From: Pachyseris speciosa
Lineage: Eukaryota > Cnidaria > Anthozoa > Scleractinia > Pachyseridae
Reading direction: 5' to 3'
Assembly (NCBI GenBank): GCA_016490735.1
Contig: JAEMWC010000021.1
Coordinates: 813,501 to 877,500, forward strand
DNA: 64,000 nucleotides
In this document: positions 1-10,277 of the stretch, piece by piece
Layout: each line of letters opens with the position of its first letter
How positions within the stretch are numbered: the stretch's first letter is position 1
Notes under the pieces: generated by a model
What the model saw: only the letters and a program-made list of their open reading frames with translations
Databases searched by the model: none
Told to the model about the DNA's origin: nothing
Program-made: the position numbers and the translations under genes

Positions 1-1513
1 TTAATTGTTTTGAAAAGTGCCAGGGGAACTATCACTTGGTTGTTATTATCACATAATTTGCTAAATTTTTAGCAATCACAGGAAAACAAGAATATTTGAA
101 TTTTTTATTCAACGTGAATTATTGAAAGGGCATGAGTATTTCATGTGACATAGAAAGACTCAATACTGAGATCAGAATACCCCTCTTTAGAATATCTTAT
201 TCTCAGCCAGAATAAAATCTCATAAATTTGTCCAGCTTCACGAGACTTGTAAAAACTAGAACCTGAAAGCTGCATTGCAGCTGTGTTTGTCGGCAGCTGT
301 AGACTGACAGGGTCTAAAAAAGACGGTCCTTGGAAACCCTATCGGTCGAAGGAACAGAAGTCTTCAGAGGGTGTAACTAGTTATTTCCACGGAGACGGGG
401 AAGGGGTAGACGGCCACTTAGCAGAGAATCAACCTCTTAGCCTGCATACGGGCTCTTCATTTGGGCGCGAAGTCTTGATTTTGCGCTTGAGACAGGCTCT
501 TCATTGGGGCGCGAAGTCTCAATTTTGCTTGAGATTTGCACGCGGTCAAAAGCTAATCAAATGAACAGCCTGTGTGCCTGAGACCTCCCGACATTTTTTT
601 CCAACCCACCCTCTCCGGTTTGGCTAAGATTTGATTCCATCCTTGTCATTCAAGAGAACAGAAAAAATGAAATATAGAAGCCTTGAGATTGAGATAGTCG
701 GTTTACAAATAGAAGCCTACAGATAGTCGGTTTACTTTAGTTGCTGAATGGGGTAGGATTTCTGAATATGACTACATAACGTGGATAGAACTCAAATCTT
801 AGCCTGATGGGACCAGAGTGATTAAAGGATGGGGAGATAGAAACAAATTCTCGAGTACGCGGCTTTTTACCCCTCCCTGCTGAGATTGCGTTGGTGTCAG
901 ACCAAACACTGAATTTAATATCAGCGACCGTCTTTCACAAGCAGTTAACCTTGTCATCCTGTAAACATCAGAGGAAACATCTCCCACAAGCAGGTCGAAA
1001 CAATATTTACATTCTATTTATGCTGTTTACTTTGTTGGATTATCTTTTCGTAAGAATCTTTAACCTCAGAAATTTGCGACGAAAAGGGAGACTTGCCTTT
1101 CATGAAACGCAAAGCTGGCGGTTGCTCAGTAATTTCGATAATAACAACCCGTTTCTTGACAATTTCTTCGAACTAAGTTTTCAGCGAAGGGATCCAAAAA
1201 GATCCCACTGCGCCAACTTGCATAAACATGCCTTCACACGCCATAGAGCGAGCAAGGAACACAGGGAATAAACGTACAAGAAATCGGCGTTTAAAGTATT
1301 GCCCTGCATGTAGGCTAAGTTTAATCTGTAGCTATTGGTAGGTACCCTTGGGGGAAAGAAGAGAACATTTGTTTTTGAAACCTACGTACGTTTACTGAGC
1401 AAAGACACCTGACCTGACAAAGACTGACAACAAGGCATCTGATAGGAACCAACTGCAATCTACTGCCTTGGGCGTACTAACCACATCCTCAACATTAAAA
1501 GATCACTTAGTTC
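1..1513. other. Upstream region without a recognised gene
   Basis: I see no supported coding exon here. A degenerate direct duplication of about 50 bp lies around 450-545; each half carries GGGCGCGAAGTCT. A related fragment recurs inverted near 5040-5070, which suggests a dispersed element. The promoter and any 5' untranslated exon of the protease that starts at 1514 should lie in this stretch, but I cannot define a TATA box or transcription start. Confidence 0.4.
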
Positions 1514-4102
1514 ATGAAAGCAGCTCCGAGTAAGATGCTCTTCGCGAAGATACTGGGTTTGTTGATTGCGCTTTTCTCAACCAATGGCGTTTTAGGTACT
1601 ATATCAAGTCTTCTGTTACACTTTACTCCTTCAAAGTTTAAAAATTGTTCAAAAAGAAATGTTTTCTCAGTATAGTATTTTTTTATTCAGTTCTTTCGGC
1701 AGATGAGAGATTAACAATACAAAGAAAGCCAGTCAGTATAGATACGTTCTCGAGAGCTATGGTATGAATAATATATGGTCGCATTTTTAAAATTTTATCA
1801 AGATCGAGATAAATTTAACTACAGTTTTCGATTTGATGATTTGAGATCGAAACAAGTTTAAAAAAAAAAAAAGTTGAAAAAATATACCACCGTTCAGTGA
1901 GCCAAGTGCCGGGAAGTAGCAAACATGGTTATTTCGTTTTAGAAAAACGATTACTAAAGCTTTTGAAGAGGATTTTGGAAAAGAACTGACGTACATGTAC
2001 ATTTAAAATATTTGGCAATACAGACAGATAACGCAATATGTGTGTTAATATTTAAATGTCATTTTACATACGGTATTTGATTTTTCAGTTGTAGCTTATA
2101 GAATATCACGAACATGGCATTTCAGGCATAAGATTTGGGAACGGCCTTGAATGATTTTGGACAGTTCTAACGCTCGTGGGAAAGAAATGTGCCCCATGAT
2201 TATTAAAAATACAGCAGAGATTGCGAGAACAAACAGTACCGATATTCAAAGGGTACCGAGAAAGCGGATGCCGATACCACTATCGAAGGCCCATGCCATG
2301 TTATCGATTTCACTGTTTTTCGTCCCACGCCTAATGTCCCTGTTCCATTTTTTCTCTGTCAGCGGAATGTGGCAAGCGACCCATCCTCCCTCGTGTAGTT
2401 GGCGGAACAAATGCGGTTCCTAACTCATGGCCATGGCAGATATCGTTGCGGGTAGTTTCCCGAGGGAAGCTCTATCACATTTGTGGCGGGTCACTCATTT
2501 CTCCAACTCATGTAGTTACTGCCGCTCACTGTGTTTTGCAGAATGCTGCGCCCAGTCGGTACAAGATTGTTGTTGGTAAGAACCACCGAGACAGGGTGTA
2601 AAATAATCTCGTGTTAGGCGGGATTGGGATTCTGGGATTCGAAATGTGCGATGTGGTTGGCGAGGTGTGGGACTGGGGGTGTCGGGGGTATGAAATGCAG
2701 GTTGCGGGATTCAGGATGGAAGATGCGTGGTGCGGGATCCGGGATCTGGGTTTTGAGACTGTAGCTATGATTGCTTATATATTCTATATCTTGTACGCTG
2801 AATGTAGTTCAAGGTAGTTTACTCCGGTTTGAAAACTGCTACGCCAGTGCAAGTAAGAATAAACTGTGTTGCTCTGCACGATGCAACATATAGGATAAAG
2901 AGTGATGCGGGACTATGGGATTGAGGCTATAGGATGTGAGATGGTGATGGGCACGAGATTCGGGAAATAGGACGTGATATGTGGGATGTAGGATACGAGA
3001 AATGGGATGTCAGGTGGAGAGAACGGGATCCGACAATCCATGAGATGGGATTTAAAATGAATGGGGTGGGATTTGGGAATGGGATGTGACACGCGTGGAA
3101 CGGGATTCGGGAAATAGATGTGAGATATTTGGAAAACAGATTTGAGATGGGGAACTGGGATTCAGGAAATGTTGTTTAGCCCAAAATAATTTTTTCGCTT
3201 AACTAAATCTTTGCACCTATTCGAACGCATTGCACCCTTTAAAACAAATCTTGACTTTTTTATAGGCTGATTTGCACCGCGGCAAGTCTTTGTAAACATG
3301 CATGCAAATCAGTTTGTGACGTTAAATCAGTAATAGACCCATGCCCCTTACTAGATCGGTCGTGGGACAGACGATGGCTTTACAGCCTATAAAAAGTCAA
3401 GATTTGTTTTAAAAAGGCGCAAAAAGGCGCAATGCGTTTCGAACAGGTGCAAAGATTTATTTAAGGGAAAACAATATTTTGGGGCTGGGTATAATTTAAG
3501 ATACGGGGCCGGGATTCGGAAAATGGAATGTGGGATGCGGATATGAGATGCATATGCATAGCGAAAATACCATAGCCAGGGATGTGGATATGACATGTTC
3601 TTTGTAAAATGATTAAAGGATTCTCGACTCAGCAATCTATCGCAGAAGCCATAGATCACCGCTTTCGCGATCTTTCTTCTTCAGGTGAACACGACCAAAC
3701 GGTATCAGAAGGCAATGAACAGGTGATCGACGTGACAGCAGTCTGTTACCATAAAAAGTTTGCTTTGAACCATTTGCGCCATGACATTGCAGTTCTTACG
3801 CTGTCTAAAGCTGCAGTCTTGAGTGACAAAGTTGGTACTGTTTGTTTACCAAAGAGCGGGCAGCAGCTGGCTCCTGGGACCAAGTGCTATATCACTGGTA
3901 TGTGGAAAACTGCGAAACCGTTTTCTTATAACCGTGAAACTCACAAAGAAAAACGCAAATAACCGAAGGTGTGAGCGAACTCGCGCGGCGCGTTGCGTGC
4001 GTTCATCCTCGAGCGCGAGCCTCGCATGCGTCGTGGGGCATAATTTTATGATCATCATGATCATCATCATCATCATCATCAAATCAAAAATCAAATCAAA
4101 TC

Positions 4103-4133
<31 letters not shown>

Positions 4134-6845
4134 TGCTCATTATTGTCCGACCCTTCAATGTTTTGAGGTTGAAAACCATGATTGCCGCTTTATCATACAT
4201 TATTATGCAACTTAGCATTTCCAAATTCCACTTTCCGATTGTATTTAGTATCTACACGATACCCCTAAACAACCTCTTATGTCGAGTTTCTACAGTTCTT
4301 TTCTATTTTCCCGTTCTTTGCATAAAATCCGTAGGTTGGGGCAGATTGATTGGCGGAGGCAAACCAGCAAGCATTCTACAGCAAGCTGCAATGCCTGTGG
4401 TGAATCATCAGACATGCGCAGATGCTAACAAAGGTTTAGCGACAGTGGATCAGCAGAGTATGGTCTGCGGGGGCTACGCTACTGCAGGAAATGTAATTAG
4501 CGGTTGTCAGGGTGACAGTGGAGGACCTTTTGTATGTGAGGAAAATGGTCGGTTTGTTCTCCATGGGGCTGTGAGCTGGGGGAATCCTCAGTGCGAAGCA
4601 GAAAAGACCTATACGGTGTTTGCACGAGTTAGCTCCTATGTGGACTGGATCAAGCATAAAATGGAGATCGGAGGTCAGCTGGTAGTTCTTTTTATTGCAA
4701 TATTGTGGATCCAGGTGGTACTTTTCAATGCAAAACGTAATTTCTAAAATTGTCGAAAATCTGAGTCCTCCCAACAGGAGTCCAACCTATCTCTTACCGA
4801 TTTCTAGCTCGGATTTGATGCTCTATTGAGCTACAAGAGACTAGTGGAAGCTGGGTATAATAAACTTCGACGCCCGTCGCTGGAACTCGGAAACTCTTGT
4901 TTCATTTATTTTCACTCTTACAACTATTTTTACTTTTATCATAGTTTATCGCTGCATAAAAGAAATCGGCGCGGCTACACTTTGCTTGCACCAATCCCGT
5001 AGCTTTTGACGGCGCACCATTCGAAAGCAAAATTGCCCACATGAAGAGCCTGTATGCAGGCTAATAAGTTGGAGATTCGGGGAAAGATGTTCTGTTTTAG
5101 TTTCACAAAAAAAAAAAAATCAAAGAACAACATTAAAAGCTCTGAATGTAACTGCGTAGCAATGGTACACCACGTTTGGCTTCGTCTACCACACGTCTTC
5201 TTATCGAACATGAAAGCGACTGTCCTTCACTTTACGTCTTCAGCTTCTTTTGTTTGTCCTTAGGTCACGGTCAAGGGTGTGGCCCTACTCCTGCCCCACC
5301 AACCAAACGACGTAAGTGGCCTTCAGTAACCAATAATGTCGTTACCTTTAGTAACTTGATTGATCTAAGGAATTTTTTTCTATCTTTTACTGTATTTATT
5401 TGCAGAAAAAGAAGTCGTTCAACTCTCAAAAATGCGCTTTGTTATTTGAGAAAAACAATATAATAATAATGATAATAATAATAATAATAATAATTGTTAT
5501 TATTATTATCATTTATTTACCCAATTTTATTCCTACCTAATGTAAATTTGTAAATTTTGATATAATACTGGTTACGTTTACACGCCCAGTATTTGTAAGT
5601 AGGACCTGGCATTCAGGAGTTTTAAACTGCCGTAATAATATAATAATAATAATAATAGGGGAGTTCGCAAGTCAGACAATTCAGACAATCTGTTTGCCAA
5701 TTGTCAGCAGATTAATTGATCAGACAGCGAGCCAGCCAGTCACTGCTTCAAGTGGCCTGTCAGTCAGGCGCTAAGGCAGGCACACAGGCATTCAATAAAT
5801 TAGTTAATTTATTGACAACTTTGGTTTTTTCCGTTTATCTACTAACACAAATTACAATAAAAAAAAAAAAAAATAGGGGAGCAGGGATGGCGCAGTGGTG
5901 AGAACACTCGCCTTCCACCAATGTGGCCTACTATTTAGCTGAAGAACTAATCAACTGATTGACTGTCTGTCTTACTGTGGCTAACTGTTGGATTACTGTC
6001 TAATTGACTGACAGATTGTCTTGCTGACTGACGTCTGGTTTGCAGTCCGACAGACTGGCTAAATGACTGAAAGAATGAATGATTGCTTGATTTAAAGTGA
6101 CTGAATGCCTAACCGACTGACAATTGCAAATTGACTTGCTGACTAGCAGAAGACATCTAGGACCTTCTTTTTACTTCTTACTGTGAGATCAGGTGTTGTT
6201 AGGCAGACTGACTGACGGACCGACTTGTGAATAACTTAAGCCTGGCTTTCACTAGCGACGCAAGCACAAGCGCAAGCATAAGAAGCTTATGCCAAGTGAA
6301 AACCACACTACGCAAGCATAAGCGCAAGCACAGGGAAAAGGAAAAATTTTGATCCTTGCGCTTGTGCTTATGCTTGCGTTAAACCCGTTTTCACGGTGAA
6401 ATAAACGCTCTTGTGCTTGCGCTTTTGATTGCGCTTGTGCTTGCGTCGCTAGTGAAAACCAGGCTTTACTGGCAGGCTGACTTTCTGACTAACTTTTACT
6501 AACTGAAGAAATGACTGACAGACAGACTGACCTACTGTCTGACTTACTCTGACTGAATGAAGGAATGACTGACGGACTGTCAAAGTGTCGGATCGTGGAT
6601 TTTGTGGCTTAGTAACTTGTTGGCTGGAGGCTGCTCGGCTTCATGCCCGGCCAATTAAGTGAGTAATAGCCACGGAAAGTCTCTCCAATAAACATTGCTT
6701 GTCTCTTTTTTGTTGTTTGTTTCTTGCAGCCTGTTTCGACCGATGGGGAAAATCAACGTGTGAGCAGTACAAAGGATTGTGCCAAACTAATCGCACAGTC
6801 AAGATCAGCTGCCGTAAAACATGCAACTTTAGATGTGACGCTTGA
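1514..6845 (+). CDS. Secreted chymotrypsin-like serine protease (S1A) with C-terminal ShK domain
   Basis: Six coding exons give 336 aa: 1514-1595, 2363-2575, 3685-3897, 4335-4673, 5264-5311 and 6730-6845 (stop TGA 6843-6845). Exon 1 encodes a signal peptide with a hydrophobic core of the type LGLLIALF. The activation peptide has a Cys (Cys30), which could tether it to the Cys in VCLP as in chymotrypsinogen. Cleavage is expected at R38-V39 (PR|VVGG). The catalytic triad is complete: His83 (TAAHC), Asp132 (HDIAVL) and Ser231 (GDSGGP). Ser225 sits at the S1-pocket base position (189 in chymotrypsin numbering), so a chymotrypsin- or elastase-like preference is expected and a tryptic one is not. 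A short Pro/Thr-rich linker exon joins it to a six-Cys ShK domain (residues 300-334). All five introns are phase 1. Role inferred: extracellular or digestive proteolysis. The ShK module here is a protease appendage; there is no reason to call the protein a channel toxin. Confidence 0.93.
2605..3600 (+). repeat. G-rich degenerate minisatellite in protease intron 2
   Basis: Loose repeats of the form GGGAT-n-TGGGAT, with short variants such as GGGATTCGGGAA, run from about 2605 to 3179 and resume from 3483 to about 3600. The array is strongly strand-biased, with G on the + strand. An inverted-repeat element (3180-3483) interrupts it. The open frame near 2611-2817 follows from this base bias and is not a gene. 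Confidence 0.7.
3180..3483. mobile_element. MITE with about 90-bp terminal inverted repeats
   Basis: The left arm (about 3180-3270, starting CCCAAAATAA and containing TTTGCACC and TCAAATC-like segments) is complementary to the right arm (about 3384-3483, ending ATATTTTGGG). The middle has no coding potential. It is inserted in the G-rich minisatellite, which continues on both sides, so it is younger than that array. I cannot fix a target-site duplication, and the family is not identified. Confidence 0.75.
4055..4133 (+). repeat. (ATC)n and (AAATC)n microsatellites, protease intron 3
   Basis: Runs of CAT/ATC triplets flank a short run of AAATC pentamers. The ORFs of Met or Ile runs on both strands here are artefacts of the repeat. 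Confidence 0.9.
5455..5660 (+). repeat. (AAT)n microsatellites, protease intron 5
   Basis: Two short AAT/ATT tracts lie at about 5455-5513 and 5633-5657. The first is followed by a partly complementary TTATTATTATT segment and can fold back. Confidence 0.8.
5880..5935 (+). mobile_element. tRNA-derived SINE head fragment
   Basis: The segment has a box-A-like GGCGCAGTGGTGAGA followed by CACTCGCCTTCCACCAATGTGGCC, the layout of the 5' part of a tRNA-derived SINE. It directly follows a poly(A) tract (about 5860-5873). It breaks off before a box B, so it is a fragment. Confidence 0.5.
6238..6466. mobile_element. MITE with about 38-bp TIRs (AAGCCTGG ends)
   Basis: The left end AAGCCTGGCTTTCACTAGCG mirrors the right end CGCTAGTGAAAACCAGGCTT. 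The interior is built from GCAAGCACAAGCG and GCTTATGCTTGCG type words in both orientations. A shorter copy of the same family is at about 22718-22814. It is non-autonomous and the superfamily is not identified. Confidence 0.8.
6730..6845 (+). CDS. Last protease exon encoding the ShK (six-cysteine) domain
   Basis: The acceptor TTTCTTGCAG ends at 6729. The exon then reads [11 protein letters not shown] and continues to a stop codon. The six cysteines are residues 300, 309, 316, 326, 330 and 334 of the protein, the ShK/SXC pattern. ShK domains fused to trypsins, astacins and other secreted enzymes are common in cnidarians. I do not see the Lys-Tyr pair that marks the potassium-channel-blocking peptides, so a binding or targeting role is more likely. 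This ORF is too short to stand out unless joined to the upstream exons by phase. Confidence 0.9.
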
Positions 6846-6911
6846 TAAATGGATAGATGCCAAGCTTGACAAAACATAGCGTGATGCTAAAACTTGTGCA
6901 TGATGTGAAAT

Positions 6912-6917
6912 ATTAAA
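6912..6917 (+). terminator. Candidate poly(A) signal of the protease gene (ATTAAA)
   Basis: ATTAAA lies about 67 bases downstream of the stop codon, in AT-rich sequence. It is the nearest downstream match to a poly(A) hexamer that I see. The expected 3' untranslated region would be about 80-90 bases. Confidence 0.5.
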
Positions 6918-7095
6918 GGACGAATTAGAATTTAATATAACGTTTTATGTGTATTTTTTACTTAACCCCACAGCAATCGCGACATTTACCTTCAGTGGTT
7001 ACGTTCTTCAAGTCGGGCATCTTAATTCGTTGAGTTGGGCATCTTAATTCTGATATATTACTGCATAAACACCCCTTCCAATGTAAATTCTCACT

Positions 7096-7136
7096 GTACC
7101 TGAAGAAGGCTGGTTTGGCCAGCCGAAATATAGTAC
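7096..7136 (+). ncRNA. Hammerhead-ribozyme-like motif in a Penelope-type remnant
   Basis: The segment reads GTAC, then CTGAAGA, a stem-loop (GGCTGG-TTTGG-CCAGCC), then GAAA, TATA and GTAC. This matches the order of a type I hammerhead core (CUGANGA, stem II, GAAA, very short stem III, stem I closing strand). One unpaired A sits before stem II. Hammerhead motifs are known in the terminal repeats of Penelope-like elements. Activity is inferred from the pattern only. The flanking sequence down to about 7260 looks like a decayed element end. Confidence 0.4.
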
Positions 7137-7689
7137 ACAAAACTTAAAAGCATTCTACGTTGTATCGGCCCTTGCTTTTATACTCTTTGTTGATTTTCTT
7201 ACGCCGATCAGATCACCATATTTGATCCAACGTATACCAGCAGGATTATTGTCCACGGTTGCTTGCTTGAACATTTAATATTATCTTAATTCGCACCGAA
7301 CGAAAAAAAAGTGGATCGTGGCTTCTGTGACCGAAGGCTTGTTCATGTTTGAGGCATGCACTCTGAAATGTAAATAGCGAGCCAGAATAGAGCTTATCCG
7401 TATCCTCCGTAATGAGGTCTAATGATTTGGCTGGAACTACAATCTTGGACAATTTAAATGAGCGCCGGAGGAGGACTACCGAAGCAATAATTAAAAAAAA
7501 AAACACCTCATTATTAAGGGGCACGGACCTCAAGTTTACTAAAGACCTTTCCACTCCAGTAGGACAATAGGGGAAACAGGTTTACCTACCCAAGTGAGGC
7601 TTCTTCGCGATAGGTAGTCAGTCCGTGATCGCCTAGCCTGCAATCTGCAACAAAAGGAAATACGCCCCCTGTTCTTTGAGTGTATCCCG

Positions 7690-8110
7690 GGAAGGAGGGG
7701 TTGGGGGGGGGGGGGGGGTTACTTGGGTAAATTTTTGTTGGGTATGTGTCGCTGGCCTCTCAGAATCCCTACCCCATTATAGTCTATTATGTAGCCAAAT
7801 ATAGACCCCATCTTAGTCACTTTTGGGCAAATGTAATTTTCGTGATCCCATCTTAGTCACTTTCTGTTTATGCATCTACCTTGTAAAGCCTTTTAAGTGG
7901 GTCATCTTTAAATGAATTGACACATTTGTTAAACTAAATTTAGAACACTTTAGTTTTCACCTATAGCACAAACATTCTGGTACATTTACACCCAAAATCC
8001 CGAAAATGTGCGACCCCATTCTAGTAACTCTATTGAAAATGCAACTCCATTATAGTCAATCCAGTCGTGAAAATGCGACCCCATCCAGCGGCACATCCGC
8101 ATTAGCCTAT
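7690..8110 (+). repeat. Dispersed cnidarian repeat with CCCCAT-TTAGTCACT words
   Basis: It starts with a poly(G) run and GTTACTTGGGTAA, then has repeated phrases of the type GACCCCATcTTAGTCAC and TGCGACCCCAT. It resembles the repeat at about 18905-19345, which also begins with a G run and a GTACTC word. It has no coding potential. I recognise the pattern as a common cnidarian interspersed repeat but cannot name the family. Confidence 0.5.
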
Positions 8111-8299
8111 TACTAGGTAAGTGCCTCCCCCTCCGCTGGGGGAGTGTATGAGTGTTTTTAGAAGGGGAAGGAGACAAAGTCAACGGCTTAACATCACCGT
8201 GTCCAATGGCGCCATCATGTGAACTGAGGAAGATGTTTAGCATGCAGTCAGCATAATCATACCAGTTATTTCAAGACCCAGGCTGGTTGTTCGGTTCGG

Positions 8300-8376
8300 G
8301 ATTTGAAATTGAACCCACGACCTTCCGCCATGCAGCCCGGAGCTCTTCCCAGATAAGCTAACTGCTGTAATGTAAC
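8300..8376 (-). mobile_element. tRNA-like SINE fragment
   Basis: On the - strand the segment reads AGCAGTTAGCTTATCTGGGAAGAGCTC, then GGAAGGTCGTGGGTTCAAT. These are a box-A-like and a box-B-like element at tRNA spacing. No proper anticodon arm forms, so it is a SINE-type derivative and not a tRNA gene. Confidence 0.5.
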
Positions 8377-10277
8377 TGAGCGGCGGCAACAGGTTGGAAA
8401 ACAAAAAGGGTTGTATCAGGCATACTTTAATTATTATTCTTCACTCCGTAGAGCACAGGCCCTCCTCTGTGTTTCTTTAGCGGACTCGGTTTTGTGCTTT
8501 CCGTTTCCCTTCATCAGTTCTATGACGTCCCTATAGCCACCTACACCCCCCTCCCCCGGAACCTGACCTTCTAACTGGTCCCTGGGGTTCATCTCTAGGA
8601 ACTGGCGTGGAAAGCAAATCGAACGAAATACGCGATCGGGTGTGATAATTTCTTCCCGCGAGGGAGACGCGATGCCCATGAGCCAATTTTTACCTCCTGT
8701 AGCGTGTATCACTTGCTTAGTTTTGTCTAGGATGAATATGAGACTACACGTAGTCTACTGGTCTATTTCCGGAGGGTGACCTCAATTCTCTCCCGCTTGG
8801 TGCGCTGCCACAAGCCCAAGTTTGACATTTAAACTCCGCAACCAAAAATCAATATCTACCGGAGTCTGAAGTGAAATGCAAAAAAATCTCTACTGAATTG
8901 TATCTCATTGTGGTTTTCCATTACTGAAAGCTAAACCGCCCAAAGAAACAATAGAATAAATTTCTAGATGGCAGCTGTTTCTTTGAATGTTATAGTCAAG
9001 CCTGATTACTTCCACAAATCATCCTTAGCGAGAGCTATTAGAGGGAGTATGACATAAGAGTTAAGTTTGGGAAAAACACACTCGAAATTTTCCAAGGAAA
9101 GTCCGTGACAAATTCTCAGATTGCAACCGGAAGTGAGATAGTTTCCTTTGTTAGGAAAGTTGAACCCTGTCAGATCAATACTGCGGTGAAACGCACAAGT
9201 TAACACCGCTTCCGGTTTCCATTACAAGTACAATTGTCCTGTCAAAACTAGAGAGAAAAGGCTATATTCGACTTCATTTCGCTTGCCTTCAGGATCTGAC
9301 ATGGTAATTGAGCAAAAGCAGCAGTCTTTACTATGCACCGTTCTTTGGGCATATGTAAATTTACATCGAATCGCATGTGCGAGGCTTATAACTACTGAGA
9401 ATTTAATAAAAATACGCGCCTTGAAATTTACCTTAATTAGTTCCTTGTCAGGAAGCTGGTTGACATGTTATTGGCAGAGAACAGAAAACTTGTGCTTTTC
9501 TGGCACTAAAGTCTGCAAAATACCAAAGCGTGTGAGATTTTGAGCAATATTTCCTGTGGTGTTTATTATTACGCAACGCAAGATATCTCTATCTTTTATG
9601 CCTCTGGATAATATCTTATGTACTACATGTACTTCACAACAAATTAACACAGTCGGTGAGCAGTATTTTCCTTCGGCGCGGTTTCTTACTGGTAGTATTA
9701 TTTCAGATTTCTCTCCTGAAGGAATATTTGAAACTTCCATTAAATATAACTGAATGAATTCCCGTGTCAATGTTCCTTTTTATTCGTTTGCCTTTATTAT
9801 TGCGTTACACGTTAATCGATCTGTTTCGTGCGGTCAATTGATTGTCGTGTGTAAGTTGCGTGCCGTCACCTTTCACCCGGTCAGTTCCTATCACGCACTT
9901 CGTTACAAGAGTAAAACGCGAATAACGTTCCATTCTCGGTACGGTAGCAAATTTTTCACACACGTCATTGCACGAACTAAAGCTTTCGGGCAGAAGTGAT
10001 CTTTTACAAGGGGAAAATACCGCCTTATTTTGCTGTATATTGGGTTTGCGTGACTTTGACCTAGTCTCCCTGCATCTGTCTGTAGTTTGCGTGTCAGGTT
10101 CGCGTGACAGTGTGCAACCGCTGACCAGGGTTCCAGTTAGAGCGACCAGGAATGCAAAGGAAACATGGTGGAGCGACATAAGAGATGTTGACCTTTCGCC
10201 GCTTACAATAATCCCGTGTTTAGGCCTTGAAATTCACCGCTCCTGCACAACAGAACACCATCGGACCAGGGACTATC

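Larger units (their letters stand above)
5690..6580 (+). repeat. Degenerate CTGA/CAGT tetramer repeat, interrupted by two elements
   Basis: Words such as CTGACTGA, GACTGAC and AGTCAG recur between about 5690 and 6175 and again between 6475 and 6580. The array looks like an old expanded tetranucleotide. A poly(A) tract joined to a tRNA-like head (5860-5935) and an inverted-repeat element (6238-6466) lie inside it. The whole stretch is protease intron 5. Confidence 0.6.
6918..10277. other. Intergenic region, repeats only
   Basis: There is no convincing exon between the protease poly(A) signal and the proposed first exon of the zinc-finger gene. Recognisable contents are a Penelope-type tail with a hammerhead-like motif (about 7000-7140), a dispersed repeat (about 7690-8110) and a tRNA-like SINE fragment (about 8300-8376). 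From about 8750 to 9800 I see nothing identifiable. The last 400 bases should contain the promoter of the zinc-finger gene. Confidence 0.5.

Noticed and set aside
3823..4215. ORF with runs of Ile and Met
   Set aside because: It comes from the ATC microsatellite. The real exon (3685-3897) uses another frame and ends at its donor.
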